From Bacillus sp. FJAT-29790 (lineage in GTDB: Bacteria; Bacillota; Bacilli; Bacillales; Cytobacillaceae), in contig NZ_JAHNZZ010000001.1 in the NCBI RefSeq assembly GCF_019039215.1, positions 1,380,678-1,444,677 of the forward strand: a stretch of DNA of 64,000 nucleotides, read 5' to 3'. Both the position numbers and the translations under genes were made by a program. Each line of letters opens with the position of its first letter. Position 1 is the first letter of the stretch. This document shows, piece after piece, positions 8,325 to 16,375 of this stretch. The notes beneath the pieces were generated by a model. The model was not told the origin of the DNA and did no database searches. It was given only the letters and a program-made list of their open reading frames with translations.

Positions 8325-9074
8325 TTACAGCGCCCACTTTCGGATAGCCGCGGCCACTCCATCCTCTGTATTTGAACTTGTTACAACATCAGCTGTTTCC
8401 TTAACGATATCTTGGGCATTCCCCATCGCTACCCCCCATCCGCATTCCTTGATCATCGCGATATCATTCAGACTATCACCAACAGCCATGACATTCTCCA
8501 TTGAAATTCCAAGGCGATCGCAAACTCGTTGGATACCCTTTGCTTTGTTGACACCCATTGCGTTTACTTCAATATTTTTCAGGCTCGAATTGCTGATTTC
8601 CAGATTCCCTTTTGCTTGAAGATCTTTCAAAATCGTTTCCCTTACTGCATCGTCATCGATATCAAAGCCGAATTTAAGCCATTCATAAGCAGTTAAATTC
8701 TCAGGCATTTCATTCCTCCAAACCTGATCACAGCTTGTTGCCCAGAATTTCGTTTTATGAGTTTTGGAAAGATCCCACATCCATTGTATAACCTCAGTTT
8801 CAACAAGATTTCTTTCCATTAATTCTCCCTCAGGCCCCCAAATTTCACTGCCATTTACGGTAATCAAGTAAGAATGAAGCTCAAGTGACTCGGCATGTTC
8901 TCGGGAAGTTAATATTGAACGACCTGTACTTATGACAACTTCAATTCCTTTTTCCTTTGCCTCTTTAATGGCTTTTCGGTTCTGAACTGAAATTTCTCCA
9001 TGTTCATCCAATAATGTACCGTCCATATCGAGAGCAATCAATTTGATCTTAGGGGTATTTTTGTATTTTTCCAT
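8325..9074 (-). CDS. Cof-type HAD family hydrolase
   Basis: 249 residues. HAD motif I is IALDMDGTLLDEHG at the N-terminus, motif II is VVISTGR, and motifs III and IV are GVNKAKGIQ and VMAVGDSLNDIAMI. This is the order of Cof/YitU-type sugar-phosphate or nucleotide phosphatases (subfamily IIB). The substrate cannot be predicted. The ATG at 9074 has GGAGAAAG upstream; an upstream TTG would add seven residues. Convergent with the OsmC gene. Confidence 0.85.
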   Translation of the reverse strand: MEKYKNTPKIKLIALDMDGTLLDEHGEISVQNRKAIKEAKEKGIEVVISTGRSILTSREHAESLELHSYLITVNGSEIWGPEGELMERNLVETEVIQWMWDLSKTHKTKFWATSCDQVWRNEMPENLTAYEWLKFGFDIDDDAVRETILKDLQAKGNLEISNSSLKNIEVNAMGVNKAKGIQRVCDRLGISMENVMAVGDSLNDIAMIKECGWGVAMGNAQDIVKETADVVTSSNTEDGVAAAIRKWAL

Positions 9075-9350
9075 GTAAATTCTTTCTCCTTTCAACCATT
9101 CACAATAACATTAGTATAGGTAATAATCCGGTTAATAAGCTAGAAAAAAGCTCTTGGCACCTTTAATGCATGGATCCTCTGCAGATGTGAGTTCAGATTA
9201 ATTATATTTTCAACCAACCCATCTACACTCTGATAAAGTTCTGCTTTATTATTTACCGGCATAAATATGAACTGTATGCATGAAAATTCGATGGTCATTT
9301 TGACAAAACAATCCATATGATAACGAAATAAAAACAATGGTGGTGAACTC

Positions 9351-9779
9351 ATGGCAGTCGTGAGGTATAACACAGCAGATATTAATTTACTAGCCAGATT
9401 ACTTAGGGCTGAAGCAGAGGGAGAAGGAACCAAAGGAATGATGCTTGTCGGAAATGTCGGAATAAACCGAATCAGAGCAAATTGTTCTGATTTTAAAGGG
9501 TTACGTACCATTCCGAATATGGTTTTTCAGCCACATGCATTTGAAGCAACTACAAAGGGGTATTTTTATCAAAGGGCGAGGGAAAGTGAACGTCGCTTAG
9601 CACGTCGGTCAGCTAATGGCGAATCAACATGGCCTGGTAAATATAGTTTGTGGTATTTTAGACCTGTAGGTAATTGTCCATCAACTTGGTATAATCAGCC
9701 ATTAGTAGGACAGTATAGACTCCATTGTTTTTATGAACCAACAGCAACAGAATGTCAAAATGTTTATAATACGTTTTAA
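9351..9779 (+). CDS. cwlJ: Spore cortex-lytic cell wall hydrolase CwlJ
   Basis: 142 residues, the exact length of the Bacillus CwlJ family and highly similar throughout (RLLRAEAEGEG, GNVGINRIRANCSDFKGLR, YFYQRARESERRLARRS, and C-terminal ENVYNTF-like QNVYNTF). CwlJ degrades muramic-lactam cortex peptidoglycan during germination, mainly in response to Ca-DPA, and is made in the mother cell. It lacks a signal peptide, as expected. GGTGGTG precedes the ATG. A CATATGAT box at about 9315 could be a sigma-E -10 element, but this is weak. It supports an endospore-forming host. Confidence 0.95.
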   Translation: MAVVRYNTADINLLARLLRAEAEGEGTKGMMLVGNVGINRIRANCSDFKGLRTIPNMVFQPHAFEATTKGYFYQRARESERRLARRSANGESTWPGKYSLWYFRPVGNCPSTWYNQPLVGQYRLHCFYEPTATECQNVYNTF

Positions 9780-10135
9780 TTTTCGTGCCGATCTCCGTTT
9801 CGTTATTGTATTAACGCTAAGGGGATCAGGCATTTTTTTGCGTTATTTTTCATACTATCCTGGTGATATTTGCCTATTAGGGAGAAGTTATCCTTATTTC
9901 AATTTGAAAAATAGGAGCAATAAATTAATATATAGGACCAATTATGTGAAAATTGAGCTCAATTTTTTTCTGGCAAGCCTTTCAAGATGAAAGGGGAATT
10001 TTTCTAATAATAATATAAAATAAAAATTACATTTATAAAGTGAAGCGATTTCCGCCTCGCTGTCGTCTAAATATCGGAGATTTGCAAAGGCGCCCGGAAA
10101 CCAATGCACATACATAGAAAAAAGGAGATGACAAA
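9780..10135. other. Spacer between cwlJ and the ECF sigma gene
   Basis: 356 bases. It contains a self-complementary AAAATTGAGCTCAATTTT followed by T residues at 9949-9969 (a terminator-like hairpin) and the ECF-type promoter described separately. An 85-codon frame starting inside cwlJ is not believed, because it has no ribosome binding site and overlaps a known gene. Confidence 0.6.
10041..10069 (+). promoter_or_regulatory. ECF sigma-dependent promoter (likely autoregulatory)
   Basis: TGAAGC at 10041-10046, a 17-base spacer and CGTCTA at 10064-10069. It matches the TGAAAC-N16/17-CGTC pattern of Bacillus ECF promoters with one -35 mismatch. It lies 67 bases before the sigma gene, so the sigma factor probably drives its own operon. 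Confidence 0.7.
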
Positions 10136-10702
10136 GTGAGCCGCGAAGAGCATCTAGCGAAGTCGATCGCTTCAAAGATGGATCGAGCTCTCGCCCTAGA
10201 AATGATCATGGATGAATATGGAACAATGATAAAACGACTGATTTATTCATATGTGAAAGATTGGGAGATTGCAAGTGACCTAACGCAGGAAGTCTTTCTT
10301 ACGGTCTATGAGAAACTGGAAACCTTTCACCAACGTTCATCCTTTAAAACATGGATTTTTTCCATTGCCATTAATAAAAGTAAGGATTATTTAAAAAGCT
10401 GGCACCACCGCAATTTGATAATCAATGAAAAAGTGTTCTTTTTTAAAAAAGATACGGCAAAGAATCCGGAGGCGCAACTACTTCAGTTAGATAAGCAGAA
10501 CGAACTACTTAAAGGCGTCTGGTCTCTTCCGGTCAAATATCGAGAAGTCCTTCTCCTTCATTATTATCAGGACTTTTCCTTTCATGAAATAAGCACGACA
10601 TTAAACATCCCGCTTTCGACGGTAAAAACGCGTTTATATCGGGCACAGGAAAAAATGAGAAAGTTACTTTCAATGGAGAATAGGGGTGAATTATATGGAT
10701 AA
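10136..10702 (+). CDS. ECF-type RNA polymerase sigma factor
   Basis: 188 residues. Region 2 is visible as DWEIASDLTQEVFLTVYEKL with the promoter-melting segment FKTWIFSIAINKSKDYL. Region 4 is visible as LPVKYREVLLLHYYQDFSFHEIS and the recognition helix LSTVKTRLYRAQEKMRKLL. The GTG start follows AAAAAGGAG at ideal spacing. It overlaps the next gene by 8 bases, giving a sigma/anti-sigma pair. It is SigV/SigY/SigM-like in size, but I cannot name a subgroup. Confidence 0.92.
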   Translation: MSREEHLAKSIASKMDRALALEMIMDEYGTMIKRLIYSYVKDWEIASDLTQEVFLTVYEKLETFHQRSSFKTWIFSIAINKSKDYLKSWHHRNLIINEKVFFFKKDTAKNPEAQLLQLDKQNELLKGVWSLPVKYREVLLLHYYQDFSFHEISTTLNIPLSTVKTRLYRAQEKMRKLLSMENRGELYG

Positions 10703-11825
10703 GTTGGAGAAAAAGCTAAAAGAAGCGATGAATCAAGTTATGTCAGACGAATCGGCATTTTCTGAAATTGAAAAGCAGCGTGTCCGCAATCGGATTAATC
10801 AAATAGCGCCTTCCCATATAAAGACGAAACGATTTCTCCTTCCAAAAGCGCTCACAGTTATTGCGGCAGCTGGCTTTATCGCTATAATTAGCGGGATTAT
10901 TAGTGATAACGATGGATTGATCGGGCAGAATAATGGCGAAACGATCGAGAAAGAATTGGAATCCTTTTACCCTGGTTTAGAATATGGAGACTTATTGAAT
11001 GGCTGGAAATTAATCAATAAAGGTCCATATGACGGTGCAAAGCCGAATCCTTCAGGAAAGTTGAAAGCAGTGTTTGAGGGTGAAGCAGAAATCACCGGAA
11101 AGTTAATCTATTATGATGACAACGATCCTGAGTTTCCTGGAAGATTATTATTTACACCGAATAAAGAAGAAGTCAATTCATTACCACTGCTGAACGACAC
11201 CATTCCGGACTTAATTTTTAATCGTCAGGATCAAGAGCTTATCCGAAAGGAATATGGAATTGCGGCTTCAGGCAGCTTTGATCATATCACCATAAAAATT
11301 AATCGTTTTACGACAAATTATAAATCTGGAGAAGACATCCCGGATCTCGTATCTGTTCAAGAAGTTGTGGTACAGCAGGAAGATGAACGAAGCTCAACTC
11401 CATTTACTATTTTATTGGATAGCAGTAACAGAATGATGCTACCAAAGAAATTACAAAAGATATATGATGAGTTTTCCATTACAAAGGATGATGAAATTTT
11501 AGCAGAGCTAACCCCTTCACAAGTATTTCAGTTCTACTACTACTCTGAGGAACAAGAAGATTATGAAGTCCAATATAACTTATATATCGATGATGAAGAA
11601 TACATCAGAGTTTTCGAAACATTCGAAGACTATCTTAAAGCAATTGAAACCACTGGTTCGAAAAATAAGGAAATGTTAATAATCGATAAAATAAAATCGG
11701 CGTCATTACAAGAAATTTTGGTTAATGATACCTATGCATACGTTGCCATTTCGAAAGACCAAGGTTTCAGTTTACAAAAAAACCGCAAAGGGATCTGGAA
11801 GGTAAACTGGTTGCCTCTCCAATAG
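10695..11825 (+). CDS. Putative membrane-anchored anti-sigma factor
   Basis: 376 residues. A short acidic-basic cytoplasmic segment (about 45 residues) is followed by one membrane helix (LLPKALTVIAAAGFIAIISG) and a roughly 300-residue outside domain with no recognisable motif. This architecture, and translational overlap with an ECF sigma gene, point to a cognate anti-sigma factor. The extracellular domain does not show RsiV or RsiW landmarks that I recognise. The ATG at 10695 is preferred to a GTG three codons earlier, because AGGGGTG is correctly spaced. Confidence 0.75.
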   Translation: MDKLEKKLKEAMNQVMSDESAFSEIEKQRVRNRINQIAPSHIKTKRFLLPKALTVIAAAGFIAIISGIISDNDGLIGQNNGETIEKELESFYPGLEYGDLLNGWKLINKGPYDGAKPNPSGKLKAVFEGEAEITGKLIYYDDNDPEFPGRLLFTPNKEEVNSLPLLNDTIPDLIFNRQDQELIRKEYGIAASGSFDHITIKINRFTTNYKSGEDIPDLVSVQEVVVQQEDERSSTPFTILLDSSNRMMLPKKLQKIYDEFSITKDDEILAELTPSQVFQFYYYSEEQEDYEVQYNLYIDDEEYIRVFETFEDYLKAIETTGSKNKEMLIIDKIKSASLQEILVNDTYAYVAISKDQGFSLQKNRKGIWKVNWLPLQ

Positions 11826-11833
11826 AAACAAGC

Positions 11834-11867
11834 GCTTGTATCAGCATTAAAGATACAAGCTTTTTTT
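11834..11867 (+). terminator. Terminator of sigma/anti-sigma operon
   Basis: GCTTGTATC/GATACAAGC 9-bp stem followed by seven T residues. Confidence 0.92.
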
Positions 11868-11925
11868 ATTCTTCTTCAGAAAAAATCTCTGTCAAAAACC
11901 GCTATTAAACTGAATTGTAGATCAC

Positions 11926-11956
11926 CTAAAAACAACAAAGGCTAAGAAAACAGCCT
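11926..11956. repeat. Remnant of the dispersed repeat end
   Basis: The sequence acaacaaaggctaagaaaac followed by agcctaaa resembles the right end of the MITE-like element (caacaaag...gaaaacagcct). The rest of the element is absent. Confidence 0.45.
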
Positions 11957-11999
11957 AAATACCATAAGTTTACATAACAATATTATTAGAAACATTGTT

Positions 12000-12029
12000 T
12001 AAAAAAGGTGCTTGAGATCCAAGCACCTT
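12000..12029 (-). terminator. Terminator after the antiporter gene
   Basis: AAGGTGCTT/AAGCACCTT perfect 9-bp stem; on the minus strand it is followed by six T residues. Confidence 0.92.
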
Positions 12030-12066
12030 CCGTTATTCATTCAGCTCGCTCCCTGAACCTATTTTC

Positions 12067-13230
12067 CTAGCCTGCATTTTTAGCATCATTAAATTTAGAC
12101 TGCATTTTAGATTTAAAAAACAATTTCATCATCGGCGGAGTCACAATTGTTGTAACGAGAATCACAATAACAATTACCGCAAACAAATCTTGAGTTAATA
12201 GCTTCGATTCTAACCCAATTGCTGCAATAATTAATGCAACTTCCCCACGGGAAACCATTGCTGAACCTATTGCCATTGAGCTATTCCAGGAAAACCCTGC
12301 TGCTTTTGCTCCAAGGGATGCACCGATTAATTTCGTTAAAATAGCTAAAATACTTAGACCAACAATAAGACCAAGATTGTCAATCACGCCATTAAACTGA
12401 GCAGAAATCCCGATGGATGCAAAGAATACGGGAACAAAAATCGAATAGCTAATCGTTTCTACTTTTTCAAAAATCTCATTTTTGAAGCCAGTTAAACTAA
12501 TCGCTATTCCTGCGATATATGCACCAATAATTGCTGCAACCCCCGTATATTCCGCTAAATATGCAAAAACAAAACAGATGATCAAAGCAGATGAAATGAT
12601 CGTTTCAGTAACCTTTAACGGTGCAAACTTTTTCATGAACCAAGGAACAACCTTCCACCCAACAAGGGTAGCACCTGCGAAAAATAGTATTTTCTTCATG
12701 ACAACTACACCTAAGTTCACATCCCCGCCAGCCAGGCTCATTAAAAATGCCAAAGCAAGAATGACTACGACGTCATCAATAACTGCCGCTCCTAGAATGG
12801 TTGCCCCTTCACGCGACTTTAATTGATTCATCTCTTTGAGCGCTTGAACAGAAATACTAACACTAGTTGCTGAAAGTAATAATCCCAAAAACAGCGATTG
12901 GACAGAAGTAAGATCGAGAACCATACCAGCAAAATAGCCTAAAACAAGCGGAACAATAATGCCGCCTAATCCTACAAATGCAGCAGGTTTTCCAGTCCGT
13001 TTAAACTCATCGATATCAGTCTCTAGTCCTGCGATAAACATCAGCAATATCACACCAATTTGACTAAACTGTGCTAAAGTTTCTGTCTCAGTCACTAAAC
13101 CTAAAACAGATGGACCCAAAATAATCCCAATCAATAACTTACCCAAAACAGAAGGCTGACCTAACCTTACACTAATGTCTCCGAAAATTTTGGAGGCAAA
13201 TAAAATGATTGCTAATTGAAGGATTAACAT
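12067..13230 (-). CDS. CPA2-family Na+(K+)/H+ antiporter, NapA/GerN type
   Basis: 387 residues with about 12 membrane segments and no cytoplasmic RCK domain. The CPA2 signature AAVIDDVVVILALAF (paired acidic residues of the ion site, here Asp-Asp) lies mid-protein. It has the size and layout of GerN and NapA, which exchange Na+ and/or K+ for H+; GerN functions in spore germination. A KefC-type role is less likely without a TrkA-N domain. The start follows AAAGGTGG. A strong terminator-like hairpin sits in its leader (see findings). Confidence 0.82.
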   Translation of the reverse strand: MLILQLAIILFASKIFGDISVRLGQPSVLGKLLIGIILGPSVLGLVTETETLAQFSQIGVILLMFIAGLETDIDEFKRTGKPAAFVGLGGIIVPLVLGYFAGMVLDLTSVQSLFLGLLLSATSVSISVQALKEMNQLKSREGATILGAAVIDDVVVILALAFLMSLAGGDVNLGVVVMKKILFFAGATLVGWKVVPWFMKKFAPLKVTETIISSALIICFVFAYLAEYTGVAAIIGAYIAGIAISLTGFKNEIFEKVETISYSIFVPVFFASIGISAQFNGVIDNLGLIVGLSILAILTKLIGASLGAKAAGFSWNSSMAIGSAMVSRGEVALIIAAIGLESKLLTQDLFAVIVIVILVTTIVTPPMMKLFFKSKMQSKFNDAKNAG

Positions 13231-13269
13231 GTAACTTCCACCTTTCCATTTAAAAAATTTACAAAAAAA

Positions 13270-13317
13270 CAAAAAAAAAGCCTGTCACCAAGGGCATAAT
13301 TATCCCTTGGTGACAGA
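13270..13317 (-). terminator. Hairpin with T tract upstream of the antiporter gene
   Basis: CTGTCACCAAGGG/CCCTTGGTGACAG 13-bp stem, with a long T-rich tract on the minus strand just before the antiporter ribosome binding site. It may end the upstream selenoprotein transcript or act as an attenuator for the antiporter. Confidence 0.85.
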
Positions 13318-13421
13318 CTCCTCCAAGTGTTCTTTGTATTTTATTATTTTTAGAATAACATACTTTCAGGTAATTGGCATCATTTTATCGAAAGGATTAA
13401 TATGTAATACAACTTGAATAA

Positions 13422-13658
13422 TTAAGCTTGCATTTTTTCAATAATATCCTGTGATTTTGGAAATAACCCTGTGTCATCCTTCGAGTAAATTTTCACTCCG
13501 TTCACCGTGACTTCGAATACCCCGCCAGAGCTAGGGATTAACTCCATTTTTTGAATGTTGGTACGAAAATGTGTAAATAGGTCTTCCGCGAACCTCGCGG
13601 CTTTTGGTGCGTAGTTTCACTGCATGCAAAATTCTACAATAACATGGAAATTCCCCAT
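13422..13658 (-). CDS. SelW/Rdx-family selenoprotein with in-frame UGA (Sec)
   Basis: Reads as a 78-residue protein only if the TGA at 13619-13617 is decoded as selenocysteine at position 14. The protein then starts MGNFHVIVEFCMQ-Sec-NYAPKA, the CxxU redox motif of the SelT/SelW/SelH (Rdx) thioredoxin-like family, and ends with SSGGVFEVTVNGVKIYSKD, the family's second conserved block. AAGGAGG precedes the ATG at ideal spacing. A perfect short hairpin follows the UGA by 16 bases. It is divergent from selD, whose enzyme makes the selenium donor. ORF finders miss it. Confidence 0.9.
13586..13600 (-). promoter_or_regulatory. bSECIS-like hairpin in the Rdx selenoprotein mRNA
   Basis: CCGCGA-GGT-TCGCGG: a 6-bp perfect stem with a three-base loop beginning GG, starting 17 bases after the UGA. 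Distance, stem size and G at the loop start fit bacterial SECIS elements bound by SelB. Confidence 0.75.
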
Positions 13659-13692
13659 CTTTATTCCTCCTTAAAGATTAATAATCATTGCC

Positions 13693-13721
13693 ATTGTAAG
13701 ACAAGTTTTATTTTTCCGCAA
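13693..13721 (-). promoter_or_regulatory. Sigma-A-type promoter of the Rdx selenoprotein gene
   Basis: TTGCGG at 13721-13716, a 17-base spacer and TACAAT at 13698-13693, about 35 bases before the start codon on the minus strand. Confidence 0.6.
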
Positions 13722-13787
13722 ACGATACAATTCAATGATGTGATTTTAAGGCTTAAAATATGTATACTGAAGATGGAGGTGGTACTG

Positions 13788-14861
13788 TTGAGCGAGCATG
13801 AAAAAATTCGCCTGACTTCATTGTCAACGAAGGCTGGCTGAGGCTGCAAAATCGGTCCTGAGGACTTGGCGCAAGTTTTGCGTCTTTTACCAAAGCAAGA
13901 ACCAGTGCCTGAGCTGCTTGTTGGCCATGAAACATCTGATGACGCTGGCGTGTATCAATTAACAGATTCAATCGCTTTAATACAAACGATCGACTATTTC
14001 ACCCCGATTGTCGATGATCCATATATGTTTGGCCAAATTGCTGCTGCCAATGCACTCAGTGATGTGTATGCGATGGGCGGTCAGCCAAAAACAGTGCTGA
14101 ATATTGTGGGCTACCCTGTTAAAAAACTTGGTGCTGAAATGCTTGCGGAAATACTTAGAGGTGCTGGAGATAAAGTCACAGAAGCAGGCGCTATTACAGT
14201 CGGCGGGCATTCTATTGATGACCAGGAACCGAAATTCGGGCTCTCTGTTACCGGAATTGTTCATCCGGATCGCGTTTGGAAAAATGTCGGCGCAAAGCCT
14301 GGAGATATTTTAGTGCTAACAAAGCCAATTGGTGTCGGAATTTTGACGACCGGAATTAAACGAAGTGCAGTCACATCTGAGCAGGAAAAAACGGTCACTG
14401 AAATCATGGCTACGCTAAATAAAACAGCTGCCGAAATTTTAACTTCTTTTTCGCCACATGCAGTGACCGATGTAACCGGATTCGGGCTACTCGGGCACGG
14501 AAGTGAGATGGCACGTGGAAGCGATGTGAGCTTAGAGATTGATTTTGAAAAAGTTCCGATTCTAAATGGTACATACGAACTGGCTCAGCAAGGTGTCATC
14601 CCAGGTGGTTCAAAATCTAACCATAAGTGGCTAGAGAATGATGTGTTGTATGATCAGATTCCGCTAGAAGAACAGTATATTTTATGTGATGCGATTACGT
14701 CCGGGGGATTGCTTGCAGCCATTTCAGCAAATGAAGCAAACCAATATATCAAAAAGCTTCATGAAGCGGGCATTCATCAAGCTGGAGTAATTGGAAGAGT
14801 AGTAGAAAAACGGGATAAGCTCATTTATGTGCAACGTTCGAAAAATGCTTGGAGTTACTAA
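13788..14861 (+). CDS. selD: Selenide, water dikinase SelD (selenoprotein, Sec18)
   Basis: Makes selenophosphate from selenide and ATP for Sec-tRNA synthesis. An open frame starts at a TTG (13788) preceded by GGAGGTGG and is interrupted once by TGA at 13839-13841. Read as selenocysteine, this gives KAG-Sec-GCKIGPEDL, with Sec in the known catalytic Cys/Sec position and the essential Lys three residues later. The rest has the SelD landmarks (GHETSDDAGVYQL, NALSDVYAMGG, VTDVTGFGLLGHG, GGSKSN). Total 357 residues. A caller would begin it falsely at 13866 and lose the active site. Divergent from the Rdx selenoprotein gene. Confidence 0.95.
13846..13881 (+). promoter_or_regulatory. bSECIS-like hairpin in selD mRNA
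   Basis: An outer stem GCAAAA/TTTTGC (13846-13851 with 13876-13881) encloses an inner stem GTCC-TGA-GGAC (13855-13865), placed just after the Sec codon. It has a small apical loop with G at its second position, in the range expected for bacterial SECIS elements. Confidence 0.6.
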
Positions 14862-15039
14862 TAAGAGCGGTGGAATTCTTCCCCGTTCTTATTTTTGATC
14901 ATTGTGTATACATGATGTTTCTAATTATTAGCAGCTATATAATTAAACAGTTGCCTTCAAACTATCATGGAAGAACGAGATATACTTTTCATTCTCTGTG
15001 GTGTTACTGCGATGCATGGTTGGCTTAAGGGGTGATTAC

Positions 15040-15780
15040 GTGGATATCCAAGCATATTTACAACGGTTTTCAGTTGAACAAGAAAGTCAGCTCGATCTAA
15101 ATTATTTAACCAAACTTCAGAAATGTCATTTGGAAAAGATTCCGTTTGAAAATTTGGACGTAACAAGAAAAGTCGAAATAATATTAAATGTAAGCAGATT
15201 TTTTGAAAAAATTGTCGACAGACATCGTGGTGGCTACTGTTATGAACTCAATGGACTTTTTCATAAACTATTAACGGATTTGGGTTTCGAGGCGCATCTA
15301 ATTGCTTGCACAGTTAAAAGACCGAATGGCTGGGCAAAGGAAAATACCCATGCAGCGATTATTGTCCATTTGGATCAGCCATTCCTTGTTGATGTAGGCT
15401 TTGGGGATTCTGTCCGGCAGCCTCTTCCATTAACTGGTGAAGAGCGGAAAGATGTAAGCGGAACTTATCGAGTAAAAAAGAACGGTGAAGCCATTTATCA
15501 CCTAGAACGGCTTGAGGGTAAAGAGTGGAAAACACTCTACCGGTTTACTGTTTCCCCTAAAGAATTAATCGATTTTACAGAGGGATGCCTTTATAATCAA
15601 ATCTCCCCCGAATCTAGTTTTACCCATGGCGATATTGTTACGCTTGCGACGAAATCCGGGAGAATCACTCTTAACGGTTTAATCGTTACTCGGACAGAAG
15701 ATGGAGTGAAGGAAAAGTTCGAATTGACAGAGGAAGAAAAGAAAAAATATCTCGAGGAACATTTTAAGATTGTCATTTAA
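15040..15780 (+). CDS. Arylamine N-acetyltransferase
   Basis: 246 residues. The catalytic triad of NATs is visible: Cys67 in RGGYCYELN, His104 in ENTHAAI and Asp118 in LVDVGFGD. These enzymes acetylate arylamines and hydrazines with acetyl-CoA through a cysteine intermediate. The start is a GTG after AAGGGG; a longer frame from 14998 has no ribosome binding site. No functional partner is adjacent. The 3' side is the 52-bp repeat array. Confidence 0.9.
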   Translation: MDIQAYLQRFSVEQESQLDLNYLTKLQKCHLEKIPFENLDVTRKVEIILNVSRFFEKIVDRHRGGYCYELNGLFHKLLTDLGFEAHLIACTVKRPNGWAKENTHAAIIVHLDQPFLVDVGFGDSVRQPLPLTGEERKDVSGTYRVKKNGEAIYHLERLEGKEWKTLYRFTVSPKELIDFTEGCLYNQISPESSFTHGDIVTLATKSGRITLNGLIVTRTEDGVKEKFELTEEEKKKYLEEHFKIVI

Positions 15781-15870
15781 TGCTCCATAATTTGTGTCTT
15801 ATTCCAAAGAAAATTATATAAAAAGGTTTTTTTGCAAACATTGTTACTTTTGTAACAGTATTTATAATTT

Positions 15871-16201
15871 CGAAAACTCCTCAGAAAGGAAAAGCCGGTC
15901 CTCATGAGGAGTTCATGGCGACCGAAAACTCTTCGAAAAAGGGAAAACGGTCCTCATGAGGGCTTCATGGCGATTGAAAATTACTCGAAAAAGGTAAATC
16001 GGTCCTCATGAGAGCTTCATGGCGACCGAAAACTCTTCGAAAAAGGAAAAACGGTCCTCATGAGGGCTTCATGACGACCGAAAATTACTCAAAAAAGGTA
16101 AAACGGTCCTCATGAGAGGTTCATGGCGACCGAAAATTACTCGAAAAAGGAAAAACGGTCCTCATGGGGGTTCATGGCGACCGAAAACTCCTCGAAAAGG
16201 G
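15871..16201. repeat. Tandem repeat array A, 52-bp unit, about 6.4 copies
   Basis: Five 52-base units and one of 51, then a 20-base partial unit. Each unit runs from cgaaaa(c/t)t to ttcatggcgac and has the core cggtcctcatgag, which contains the palindrome CTCATGAG. Units differ at scattered positions. Fills most of the 595-base gap between the NAT gene and glyA; no ORF is supported. Confidence 0.95.
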
Positions 16202-16375
16202 TTCAGAAAAAAACACTTTTGATTACTAAATGCAACAATCCATTAGAATTGCCCTCCAATAAAAAATGACTATCAAATTAACATATAATTTGATAGTCAT
16301 TTTTCTTCATATTGTTAATGTTTGCGATGGATAACGGAACTCGTTAACAGCATAGTCCTTTTAGCAATGTTACTC

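Noticed and set aside
9733-9990. 85-codon ORF overlapping the end of cwlJ
   Set aside because: No ribosome binding site, overlaps a well-supported gene, and composition is unlike a protein.
12482-12826. 114-codon ORF opposite the antiporter gene
   Set aside because: Antisense shadow of a polytopic membrane protein gene.
13644-13841. 65-codon ORF ending just before selD
   Set aside because: Its last part is the true N-terminus of SelD up to the Sec codon; the rest runs through the promoter region.
15871-16201. CRISPR array
   Set aside because: Units are contiguous 52-bp tandem repeats without unique spacers and there are no cas genes; the same applies to 60314-60729.
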